A stretch of DNA of 64,000 bases from Ornithodoros turicata (Eukaryota; Arthropoda; Arachnida; Ixodida; Argasidae): positions 11,941,187 to 12,005,186 of the forward strand of contig NC_088206.1 in NCBI RefSeq assembly GCF_037126465.1, given 5' to 3'. The position numbers and the translations under genes were made by a program. This document shows positions 1 through 10,751 of this stretch, in pieces. The notes under the pieces were generated by a model, which was not told the DNA's origin, did no database searches, and worked only from the letters and a program-made list of their open reading frames with translations. Every line of letters starts with the position of its first letter. The first letter of the stretch is position 1.

Positions 1-98
1 AAAGGAACCGAGCGGTCGAACGTTGCCACACACTCACTTGTGAGCTGCTGTTACCTCGCTTTTGGATTACTCCTCTCGCTTCCTTTCGGATTACAAAC

Positions 99-434
99 AT
101 GAAGGCCGATCAGCAGGTGCCACTGAGCCGGTGTATGGCTAAGGTCTCCGACGGTCGAGTGTCGCGACCCCGCAAGGACCGCGATCTCAACCAGGAAGAG
201 ATGCAGTCGCTTCTGGCCAAGCTCAAGGAACTTGTGCCCAACATGCCCCGCAACAAGAGGTTATCCAAGCTGGAGATTATTCAGAATGTCATCGATTACA
301 TCCTCGACTTGCAACTGGCCCTCGAAGCGCACCCAGCGTCTCGTCCGTCCAACGGTACGAGTCCAGTCCGGCAGCCGCTCGGAGTTCTGTCCCCGTCTTC
401 CAACACAGTCGCCAACACCTGTGGTGTTTTAGAG
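99..434 (+). CDS. emc: Id / extra macrochaetae HLH protein, exon 1
   Basis: Codes for 112 residues up to a splice donor. Residues about 31-76 form a helix-loop-helix: helix 1 holds [13 protein letters not shown], the loop RNKRLSK, and helix 2 [18 protein letters not shown]. These are hallmark residues of the Id/emc family. There is no proper basic DNA-contact region before helix 1, as expected for proteins that bind bHLH partners and block their DNA binding in the nucleus. The ATG at 99 is preceded by AAAC and lies 30 residues before the HLH, as usual for Id proteins. The frame would run on to 491, but the sequence after codon 112 (GAG) is GTATGT, a strong donor, and the residues beyond it do not look conserved. 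An intron just after the HLH region fits Id genes in general. Family confidence is high; the insect symbol emc is used by homology. Confidence 0.9.
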
Positions 435-1249
435 GTATGTATCCTTACACATGCATTTCATCCTGCTTTTTTTCGCGTACTGCGTCGTTAGAGCGTGAAG
501 ACTGCCCCTACTGTAGCCAGCATGTGTCCCAATCAGCCGAAGATATCGCGTTGTACGTTTCCGCCGGTTATTGCTCATAGTCATACTTGCTGAGTTCGGA
601 TGTTCAGCGATAAGGATAGGAAGTCGTGATGGCATGCAGGCTTAGTCGTGCAGCTGGTGACGCATACCCCCTGTTTTTCAATTCTGTAAGCGTGCAACGC
701 TTCCAGTTCCACGCGGTAGTAGCAATGTTGCCAGTAGTGCAACTTCCAGTGCACGCAGCTTGGAAATTAATGCAGTACAAAGTTTTCCGTAAGCTGCAGA
801 AACAAAACAGCTGTTGCCGTCCTTCCAAACGTAGCATGTCCTCCGTCCCCGCTCGCTGCCCTACCTACGTCGGTGCCATCTAAGGTGTGCTTTGAGAGGG
901 CTGTCGAAATTGTCGATGCACCTGTTTTCGAGGGCCTTTTTTAGAAGTGGCCACCAGCGTTCTTGTAGTAGGATGATTGCGTAAAAGCCCGCGTTGTCTT
1001 CCTTTTCGCGTTGACTACCTTTGTTGCCCGCGAAGGCCGATCGCTGCTGCCGTCAGGCCAAGGAAAAGGTACTTGACTTCCTCTTGAAACAGGTTTCGTG
1101 GTACTGCCGACACTATTTGGGTCAGCACTGTTAGATGGCCGTGTATTTGTGCGTGCGCGTTCCCTTGACGACTGTGCAGAGATTGTTCCGTTGATGCCTT
1201 GCGAGAAAGATCCGGTTGCTCACGGTGCTTTCTTCTTGTTCTTCCTCAG
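435..1249 (+). other. Probable intron of the Id/emc gene
   Basis: Starts GTATGT and would end at TTCTTCCTCAG after a pyrimidine-rich run (about 1229-1247). Short open frames inside it on both strands show no recognisable domain. The length (815 bp) and the phase-0 junction are inferred, not proven by a transcript. Confidence 0.55.
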
Positions 1250-1336
1250 ATGAACGGCGTGGACAAGATTCCAAGCCACTTAACGGACCTGATCGCCGCT
1301 GTTGTGCAGCAGCCCTCACGGCCCGTGTCGTGCTAG
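1250..1336 (+). CDS. emc: Candidate exon 2 of Id/emc (C-terminus)
   Basis: Joining codon 112 at 434 to position 1250 keeps the frame (phase 0) and adds 28 codons before TAG at 1334-1336, giving a protein of about 140 residues, within the usual Id/emc range. The tail reads MNGVDKIPSHLTDLIAAV and ends PSRPVSC. Id proteins typically have a short second coding exon ending near a cysteine, which fits loosely. The acceptor has a good polypyrimidine tract. No cDNA is available, so a different or more distant exon 2 remains possible. Confidence 0.5.
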   Translation: MNGVDKIPSHLTDLIAAVVQQPSRPVSC

Positions 1337-3388
1337 AGACTTTGTGAAGCACAAGGGACATTTCACCGTTTATTTGCCTCCCTCTGTGGCGTACGGTGCG
1401 CGCAAGAATGCCACGAACTCTTGCCAACTGGCTAGTCGTTCGCCCTACGAAAGTGAAGCCTGCGTAACATCTGCTGCTTCTGCTCCCAGAGTATATAGGG
1501 TGATCGTGGCTGAGCACGAAGGACAGTATTAAGACATCTCCCTGTGCTCGAGCTTGCCGCATCCCAAGGCTTGCCCCCTTCCAAGTTTTGTCATCGATAG
1601 TGGGTCAACGTCTACGTGCAATCTTGTGAGTCGAGGGTTCGAGTGACCCCGACGACGTCGTGTAGGATCCTTGAATAGAGGGATCTCTTTATTTATGTAA
1701 AGTTGTACAAGTACAAACACTCCTTTTTTTTTTAATCACGCGACAAGCTCCCATTACGGAACGCCTGCATTTCAACGCTAGTCTAGATGAGATCACATAC
1801 ATTGTACGCAAAATAGCAGGGCAGTTCTATGTCTTTCTGTTTTTTTTTTTTTTTTTTTATCCACGCTTCACCTTCATGTTTACCAGGTTCCTGTCACATT
1901 ACTTGGGTGGGGTGGGTCCAAGAAAAAATTCCATGACTTGATTTCGTCTGTGATGATGTTTAATGAATCCATATTACAAACAACTATGACTTTGTCACAA
2001 AATGACTTGAGCCTTGCCCCCTTTTTTGTATACTATGTCTGGTAAACTACTTACTTTTTTATGCATAATGCCCTCCCTGGCAGTAGGGCCCTGTAACTAT
2101 TATTTGTACAGAGATACTTAATGGCTGAATGTATAGTTCTATGATTATGTGATATAATTTTCAACCGAGAAGAGAAAAAGAACACAAAATAAAATATTGA
2201 TGTTCAATTTCTAAACTTCTGTGTGGCAGCAGTTTCTTCCATTCCTGCAGTACTCAATGCATGGTGCCCTCTGATAATACGACTTCTCTGAGCGTCGAGG
2301 CGGCAGATATGGCACAGGTCCAGCCATAGCTGATAGCATTGTCTGCCCGATCCTGACGCTAAATAATGGCCCACAGCATAAGTGTGTGTGTGCTTGAGAA
2401 TGCTCTTACGAGGCAATCTTGCAGACTGTAATGCGTCCTTACTTGTCGTGCACCTTGCCTGTGCTGATCGCGCAGTACCATTGCGTAGTATCAGGAGCTG
2501 GAATGGTTTATGTTTACATGCTCCAGGGACAGAAGCGGATCTGTGGGGCCTTTTATAATATGATGTGGTACTGACTCTTCATAGCAAGAACGGTAACAGT
2601 CATATGAATAAGTACGTCAACTAGGTTGCGTGCTGTTACTATGTTTTCCAGAAGGAATGTTGGGGATGTGTAGAGGTCCTGATACAGTTCTAGCAGCTCA
2701 TTTTCTTGGCCTCCGTAACAGTATGCCTTCGTAAGATTTCTCCAATTCTAAAAGACTTAAGATTGAGTATCAGAAAAGGCCGCTAATCTTGCACGCGTTT
2801 TCCTCTGTCGTCTGCTAGTCACTTGTCGTCTGCTTGAAACGCCGAACACGTACCACGAGGCTGCAGAATTAATCTGACGCATGTCGGCGACGTAAGCGGT
2901 CGCCGAGGAAGTCTCTCATGCAGATATTACTTTCCTTCTGACGTTCCAAAACGGGGAAATTCCAGCCTTTGGGGCAGTGAGTGAGCTGCTGCGACATTAG
3001 CTTTTGCTGGTTCTCTTTCTGTGTGTTTACGGTTGGGGCTTGTTGCGTCAGCCTTCCAGCAGCTGTTCAAACATGGGTGACTCCTCGGAGACATTTCCTT
3101 AGCGTAAATAAAGTGCTCACGAGTAACGACCGGCTTGAGTAACTCTCTCCCCCTTCTTTTTATTCCTGGAGCTTATTTATCTTCTTTTTGCCCTGTCGCT
3201 TTTTTATGTCGCTGACTCCCGTCTCTTTTTTTCCCTCGAGGTCTTCCTCCTTGGAGCCTGGAAGGTAGCGCCATCTCTATGGTTGGTCGAGAAACGATTT
3301 TTCGTGCGGTGTGCGGGGAATCAGTAGCAGAAGTCGAAGCGCATAAGCGCGACGACGGCTTGCTTGCGCACGCATTTCACGGGTGTCA
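1337..3388 (+). other. Probable Id/emc 3' UTR and intergenic DNA
   Basis: No supported coding sequence. AATAAA occurs at 2188-2193 and 3107-3112; either could be the gene's poly(A) signal. Poly(T) runs lie at 1722-1733 and 1842-1858. The 10-mer GTCGTCTGCT occurs twice, at 2807 and 2825. Confidence 0.4.
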
Positions 3389-3390
3389 TA

Positions 3391-3555
3391 GAGAGGTTTA
3401 GTGCGTCGTACGCTATCGCCTCTGCGTACGTAAGGGATAGCGTGGTGGTTCTGCGCAATGCGCGAAGCTCTCTTTATGTTTTGCGCGTGCGCAGAACGCC
3501 CAACGCTATCCCTTACGTACGCAAAGGCGATAGCGTACGCTGCACTAAAACCCAC
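3391..3555. repeat. Palindromic MITE, copy 1 (TA-flanked)
   Basis: A 165-bp near-perfect inverted repeat. The left arm reads GTCGTACGCTATCGCC then GCGTACGTAAGGGATAGCGT; the right arm is its complement. TA directly flanks both ends (3389-3390 and 3556-3557). A second copy at 15153-15318 has the same arms and a related loop (GGTTCTGCGCA...GTGCGCAGAAC). TA duplication suggests mobilisation by a Tc1/mariner-superfamily transposase (inference). Confidence 0.85.
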
Positions 3556-3557
3556 TA

Positions 3558-5451
3558 TTCTTATCTTCGAAGAAGGAAGATAAATACGCATATTGATATG
3601 GTCGTTGAAGAGTTGTATGGCTCTTGCGTTATATAGTCTTCAGCCTTTCTTTCGCAGCCACGCCCGAGGAGATAGAGAGAGAGAGAGAAAGAGAAAACGC
3701 TTGTCCGTGAATGGTTTGGTCACATGTCCTATCGTGGTTGTGAAGGTGAACTCACCACAGTATGGTGAAGCAATGCATGCATCGTCCTATGCGCTTTCTC
3801 TTCTGTTTTTACATGTACCAACATAATCCGTTCTCGGGTCGTACCTGCCAGTAGCCTTGTACCCCTAAGGGCATTACTGTTCGCGAAAACATGCATGCAA
3901 ACTAAAAGTCATCGCATGCAGTTGATGAGAAGTTGCCAGCTCGTGCAGAACTGTGAATATGACAGGATTAGATATATATATCGACGAGCATGCTGAAGTT
4001 ATATCTGTGGAATACATTGCGGTGAACGTTACAGGTAGCTCACGATGTAACAAAACAAAGCGTTTCTCGCGGCTGTTCCTTATCTTCCGTCACTCCGGTG
4101 GGTGAACCAGGCGGATGAACACGGAACTGACAGCCGGATAGCTGAACCAAAGAGCGCATTGGTACACTGCTCCGCGCAAGAAATATGTAAACTGAAACCG
4201 TGTCGTCGCGTTTTTTTTCTTTTCTTTTCCCTGTAGTATTTTTAGCTGAAGGTCCCGATACGTGAAACCGGGAACCGACGGCGTCCAAAGTAAAAACTAA
4301 AAATTTGAGTTTTTATTTAATTAATGAGCGTATGCAAATGAGTCACGCACTGCTCAGTTCTTGTTCGATGCCTAAAGGATCGTTACGAAAAAGAAACTTC
4401 TTTAATAGCTCCACCTGTTCAGCAGGAGGACCTTTGTGAAACACCCGATGTTAAGACGACAAGTAGAAAAATTATTTTTGTGCTGAATAATCTGGCGCAA
4501 CAACTTTATTTTGAGATGATGAATGTGTGTGATTACAAAAGTAAAATAAAATGCAAAGGAAAGAAGAAATAAATAAATGAACACTTGTTACGTATGTGCA
4601 AATGAATTGCGAAATTTGTACCATACGTGTTTACGCGGTAACTAGCGCCATCTGTGCACTCCTCTTTGCAACACGTCAAGTTGCTTTGAGCTGATTCCGG
4701 AAAAGCCAGTTGGATGTTTCGGTATGCACGTCGCGTTGACGAACGTGTTTTCTTTTTCTTAAAAAAAAGAGAAGAAAAAAGAAAACTGTGGGTTTATCTC
4801 TCACATAACCTGAGAGTGGATGTCGTACGGGTGTCATTCATTAAAGCGAAAGTTCCTGCTATGCTGCAGGATATGAACTTATCGGCCGCTTGTTTATCGC
4901 GGCTATGGCGGTGTAAATCTTAAAGATGGCCTTTATCTGGTTCAGAGGTTATGTGTTTCTTATTTTATTTTCAACAAGATTCCCAACATTCCCAAGAGTG
5001 TGCGTTTCGTTTAATTCTTATCAGTTCTGTCGAAGCGAGTTTTATAGCATTCTTCGGGGACAGGGTTGTAAGGGAAGCAGCAGTTCTCATTGACTTGCCA
5101 TGAGAGGTGATAACGATGGGAAACCGGTTGCATACGAAAAGGTTGCAGGGTCCAACGTAGGGCGCTTTTTTTTTATCTCCTCTTTCTTAACAAGAAACTA
5201 GTGATAAACGGAAGCAGAGTTGTGCGTCGGGAACCGCATTGCCGTGATGTCACACGTAAGGCTTGTCTATAGTGGGAACCGCATTGCCGCACCTTACGAT
5301 AAGCTAGAAATGCTGTATGTCTCGTTTGGTAAGCTAGAAATCGGTTCTCCTGCTCTTGCGACCGTAACGAACTCAGGTTGTAAGCACTTTGAATTCCGTC
5401 TTGGTCAGTGATCGCGCAGGCCTTTCGAGCTCGGGAAAAGCTCCAGCACAT
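3558..5451. other. No recognised gene
   Basis: Short unrelated frames only. Holds (GA)n near 3673-3690, an AT palindrome near 3972 (GATATATATATC) and an A-rich stretch near 4759-4784. A roughly 17-bp phrase ending GGGAACCGCATTGCCG appears twice, near 5227 and 5272. Confidence 0.5.
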
Positions 5452-5459
5452 GCTTTTGG

Positions 5460-6007
5460 CAGTGATGGCCACTAACTACTTCTACAGTAGTTTAACTATA
5501 ACTACTAACTACTTCGTGATGGAGTAGTTTAACTAGCAGTTCAACTACTTTTCTGGGGAGGTAGTTAAAACTACTGCTTTAACTACTGCAATGTATTTGA
5601 ACTACATATCTAACTACTTAACGTTGTCCATCGACACCAATCCCATTCTATAGTGTTCTTGGACACCTAAATATGGACCACAAGCAGTGATAAAAGGAAG
5701 ATTTAGTACACATGCACGGCACAATTGCTCTGCACCTCCGTTCTCATCAAACAATCAAGGTATCAAGGTAATCAATCATCAATCAAGGTAAAAGTCGGAA
5801 GCACAATCGTGCCATAAAGCTTGCAGCAAAATCGGAAGTAGTTGGCGCCTGCAGTAACCTAACTACTGTAATTAACTACTCGAAATAGTAGTTTAACTAG
5901 TAGTTGCACACTACATTTCTGCAATTAGTTGATAACTACTTTTTAACTACAATTAGGTAGTTTAACTAGTAGTTTAACTACATGTAGTTAACTACGGGCC
6001 ATCACTG
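5460..6007. repeat. hAT-type MITE with internal TAGTTTAACTA repeats
   Basis: The 548-bp element starts CAGTGATGGCC and ends with the complement (GGCCATCACTG). It is flanked by a perfect 8-bp direct repeat, GCTTTTGG (5452-5459 and 6008-6015). The 8-bp duplication and the CAG-type terminus are typical of hAT elements. Both ends are made of many imperfect AGTAGTTTAACTA / TAGTTAACTAC units on both strands; the middle (about 5615-5850) is non-repetitive. It has no coding capacity and must be moved in trans. Confidence 0.88.
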
Positions 6008-6015
6008 GCTTTTGG

Positions 6016-9000
6016 TAATGCTGATTTATGTTACGGTAGAGGGTTTCAGCGTGCGACGTTTGCTTCTTAGAACTTCTTGTTTTAGGATGTGTTTTGGTAT
6101 TGATAGGTTTGTTGTTGCGGGTTTTTGGTGTTTTAACGTTTTGTACGTATTTGGCCGAACTTCAGTTGTCAATCAAACCGATGGATGGATGGATGGATTG
6201 TAGTGGCACCCCTGGCGGGCCTCTTTGTAACGAGGGTCCAACATTCGAATGCGGACATGCCTAAAAAATAATACCAATTCTAATAAATTTACGTCGACGA
6301 AATTCTTCTAATGCTCCGGATGGTTTCCTATCTCTGTTTGCCACCACTAGGGAAGGCGTCAATGTTGCCAGTTGTGGTGCAGCTGGTGGTGTGGTACACG
6401 TGGGGGGGCTATTCGTCGGGGCCCAAATTACTCCATCAAAAGTTTACTACGCTGCAGACGATACTTCCGTTTTACTTTTTATTTGCGTGTCTATTTGTGA
6501 CGCAATTAGGCACCCTCCCCCTTTTTTTCTTTCGTGTTGCAGTTTATTCGCTCGTGTTCGCCGCGACGGAAGTCTAGACTCCACGCACCTTCAATGGGAC
6601 ATTTCATAACGGAACATTCTTGCGTGCAATTTAGGCATACATTTGAGATTGCAACGGGACGTAGCGGGCTCATCACAGCTGCAGGTAATGAATACCTCAC
6701 CAATCGGTGAGGATGGCTCGGGGTATATTGCGACCGTGGCTCATTGAGGCTCAGATAAAATTTGAGAATGTGCTCAGATTAGACGTTTTCAAAACAGCCA
6801 TAATTTTGGGCATGAATTCATACTGCCAATCTCTGGAGCTCCTTCTCCGGCGTGTCGAGTGCAGTCGTCAGCACTGAAGTACGAGAAGCGGGTGCTATCG
6901 TTATCTTTTTCATCTTTTGATATCCGGAAAATGAAACGCAAGCGGCTTGCTTGTTAGACGTGGAAACCTATAGCTATGTCCACACCGGGGAATGGGCTTT
7001 TGCCAGCAGAAGGCGCTTATTGAACTCCATCATCGATCGTTTTCATCATCGTCATCATCATCACCATCGTCGTCGACGTCGTCCTTCGGGACAAGTCGAC
7101 TCCTACATGTCGACTCCGCCCACAAATCTGCAGACGTCTGTGACTTGATTAGGCGGGCTCATGACGCCATCGAGTCGCAAAGTAGTGCTCACGGATGCTT
7201 CAAATTGTTGTATGTACACTGATCATGTTCCGAAAACACTCGTCGGAGACGTTCTCAGCTTTCTCGAGTACCGTTTTGGGGCGTGACGTTCGCTTTCGTT
7301 TCTTTTTTATATTTTTTATTCGAAGTGACGATGACGCGAATTGGGGATAAAAACGAGTTTTACCGGGTTGAACTCTAAAACACAAGATCCTAAGTATAGA
7401 TCAAAACACATTCCACTACATACAACAACAACAACGAAAAATAAAAATAAAAATAAAAAGTAGTCTTGACCGGCAACATTTGACCACCAGTGAGTTAGAG
7501 GTCGCGCTGCTTGAGTCACCCATCCAAACTTTCTATCGGTCTGATACCAGGAAAACGTTTTCCCACAAAAGATGCTAACTGCTTAAGAACCCGTCCTTTC
7601 GCTTCCGGACTTCTATCCGAAACCTTGTCGAATCGTCAACCCAACCAGCTGGCCCCATGCATTCCCCACCCAAGTTGACAGTCGTTCGTTTCGCAAAACG
7701 TGACCCAGAAGAAGGCTGGGCGGCTGACGGGGTCTCTTCTTCACAATAGAGGTCTTCTATCCAGCAGATGGACCGTCGCCATCATCGTCGCCGGCCAGCG
7801 GCCTCGCAAAACGGTTGACCGCAAGAATAGTATCGGGCCCGTGTGTGTCTCACGTGCGAACACAATCTCCCGTCCGGGAGGGTTTATTTCATTCAACGGT
7901 CTTGGGCGCGTCGTACCCCACCTGGTCCACCCAGGGTTTGGCCCAAGGTGTGCACGTGCGCTTCCGGTCTGCCTCTTGGGATATTCTCTGGGTGTTTGTT
8001 GTGGAGATATGGATTGTGTGTGTGTGTCCGGAGATTGGGGTGGGGGGGGGGGGTTGGAAATGTTGTGGGTCATCGTTTAAAGGAAGCGTGTAAATTTGTA
8101 AACGGATATAGATAGATGTGATACGGAAGTAAGAGTGATGTATGTGGTTGTCGTGATGATGGTTGGAGTGACAAATTATACGATGATTGAGTGGTGGGAA
8201 GTATAGCATAATGTGGAGGCGGTATTTGCGATTTGTAAGTTTGAGGGGAAATATTTTGGTGTTTATTTGTTTGTACATGTCGATCCGCCCCGTTGTGGTT
8301 TGTTTGTTGTAAACCCAATTTAATGAAAACGCTGACGTCTTATCGATTGTATTCGCTAGTTCTGCACCTTAAGCGCCCTGAGCCACTAACAAGGAACCAG
8401 CGACCACGAAGTATTGCGCGCTAGTGTGGTACTGACAACAAAAAAGTTTAATTTTTCGTATTCCTGAACGGGATTCATCATATCATCGTCATCATGTATT
8501 TCTCTCTCTCTCCTTGCTTGGTAATATCACAGAAGCTTAGTATGTCACCTTCCTTCTTTCCAGTGTACTTGTAGGGTACTATCAGCTGGGCAATGAAGCT
8601 TTATACTTGTAGTATTAAAAGAACAAACGAAGGAAAGAGAGATAGAGAGAGAAGGAACAGGGCAACTCCGGTCAAAATCTTCTGCCCTTCAAACCCTACC
8701 TGGAATTATACAATTGAAACCTACATGTGTGACATCGTGTCTTTGCAAATTATTATTTCTCGAAGTTACGCAAAAGTTACGGAATATGGCGAAAAGATGC
8801 GTGCGATCCTGCTCCCGCATGGCAACATTGAGCGTGCGCGGGGTGACGTCAGACACCTCTTCGAGAACCAGGTACTTTTGATCTCTCTCTCTCTCTCCCT
8901 CTTAAATTAGCAGAAATAAGCAACGACGTTTATATTTGGTGCATTGAATCCAATCGGGTGACATTGGTTTACAATACTATATAAAATAAAGCTCACTCTT

Positions 9001-10124
9001 CCGTGAGAATAATATTATGTGTGACGTAACACATCCAGTTTCTGCGGAAATCACCACATAAATGCATAGTGACGTTGAATAAGGAGTCGGTCATCGGTAT
9101 GTGAGGCCGACGACGGCGAACCCTTTCCCCATCACCCCCACCAACCACCGGTATGATATGCGAAAGGTCATCACTGCGTGTAGATATACCTTCCACACGA
9201 CAGCCTTTGTGCAATTGTCCAGGATGCTATAAAGTGCGTATCCCCTTGATATCTGATATTCATACTTCACAGATTTATCAGGTTGCCTGCTGTAGAACGC
9301 ATAAACTAAAGCCAAAAGGAAGAAGAAATAAAGGCTAGGTGCCACACATCAAAACCTTCACCGTCCATATTTTGCTCTTTAAAAAAAAAACTAATCAACC
9401 TGTCCACTGGACTTTTTGCCTAAGCCCCCTTTACGAATGTGTGCAAAATAAATACGTACAAAATGTATGTATGTGCGTATGCATTTATTTATTTATTTAT
9501 TTATTTATTTCCTTTCTCCGGGAAATGGAGCTCCGGCACAAGAGGGAAGAATCGATGAGGAACTGGAAAATACTAATAAGACTACCACATTGAGGAAGAC
9601 AGGAATTGAAATACCATAGATATCGAGGAGAGATTTTCTTGGCATCAAGAGCAACGACAAATATGTGATGGCGGTGACACAGTGTTGGTTGATGCTGCTA
9701 CAATGCACATGTTGAATGCCTTGTAGAAATGAAATGAAATGGAAAACACGAAGATCAACTTGGATGCCGTCCACATGCGACAGGGGGGCCACTGATCTTC
9801 TATGTCTTTGCACGGTCCTTGCCATGTAGACTGAATTGCGTCAGTGACCTTCTCTGCGCATGCGTCGTAGCAACACCTTCGTAGCGTTTTTTTTTTTTTC
9901 GCCTTTCTCATCGGCGTTCATCCACCGATCGATGCTGTTTTCGTGTCCCGCAAAATTCGGCAGCTTTTAGGTAAATTACTTGCGCATATATTTTGTTTTT
10001 ATTTCCGCCCGTCGTTCTCGGAGTCTCATCGCCCTGAATGAAAGCAGGTCGCATGAATATCGTACAAAGGCAAGCGTCCACTCCACGGATCATTGAACAT
10101 TGATGCATTGGCGCATAATCGTCA
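6016..10124. other. Long non-coding stretch with simple repeats
   Basis: No frame shows a known domain. Simple repeats: (GATG)n at 6179-6197, CAT/GTC-rich 7036-7085, AAATA repeats near 7438-7458, G-run 8041-8053, (ATTT)n about 9483-9510. A phrase at 8476-8505 (CATATCATCGTCATCATG then CT-rich) recurs at 12700-12731. A phrase at about 9100-9118 (TGAGGCCGAC) recurs near 47558 next to a SINE tail. Confidence 0.5.
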
Positions 10125-10751
10125 TTGAGAAAGACAGGTGGTCACCCAGACCTTCTCCTCGCTCTACTAAGCACGTCCATTTTGGTCGCAATTCGTTTCG
10201 CTTTCACCAGAATGACAACATTTACATGCCTATGTACAGGAAACACTTTCGTTTTGTTTGACACCTCATCGCTTTCCATCACTGTTCTGTGGCTCCCTGT
10301 CCATCTTCTGACGTCACTGTTTGCCCGTGTCCCATCTGCAAGGGCCCACAACATGGGCCTGCTGACCCCATTCCGCGCCAGAAAGGGAAGAAAAGAACCA
10401 TCGTTTTGCCCCCGTGTGAGCAGACCACTCCTTCCAGGTGAATGCATGGAGCCAGGGTGGGAAAAAAAAACTCGGGGTGGCGGTGGTTGCCAGGCTGGAA
10501 TGCGTTCTTGGACCAAGAGTGGCGAAAGTCTATTGCGTGAAAGGGATTCGACTTTCATTGACGGCACTCCTCTGCGGCAGATGGGCGAATCTTGTTTACG
10601 TCTTCCGCATTTATTTGGTTGCGGTAGTAAGATGTTGTGCGCGCCGTTTCGGGTGGTTCCGAAGTGCGTCTTCGCTTTTGTAGGAGGACGGGTGGCGAAC
10701 GACATCTACCGGTGGGCGGAGGCGTTCTCTTGTGGGATATTGTGTTTATAG
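10125..10751 (+). other. Unrecognised open frame (208 codons), overlapped by an antisense frame
   Basis: I do not recognise this protein. The first 65 residues are hydrophobic in patches; the rest is rich in G, R and C with no motif. A 187-codon frame on the minus strand (10142-10705) covers almost the same bases, so one or both are chance openings in GC-rich sequence. No start context, splice pattern or homologous copy in this window supports translation. Confidence 0.15.

Noticed and set aside
5460..6007. Regularly repeated TAGTTTAACTA units as a CRISPR-like array
   Set aside because: Units are irregular, on both strands and without spacers of constant length; the TIR and TSD show a MITE in animal DNA.
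10142..10705. 187-codon minus-strand frame opposite the 208-codon plus-strand frame
   Set aside because: The two cover the same bases, neither has a domain or start context, and GC-rich sequence gives such pairs by chance.
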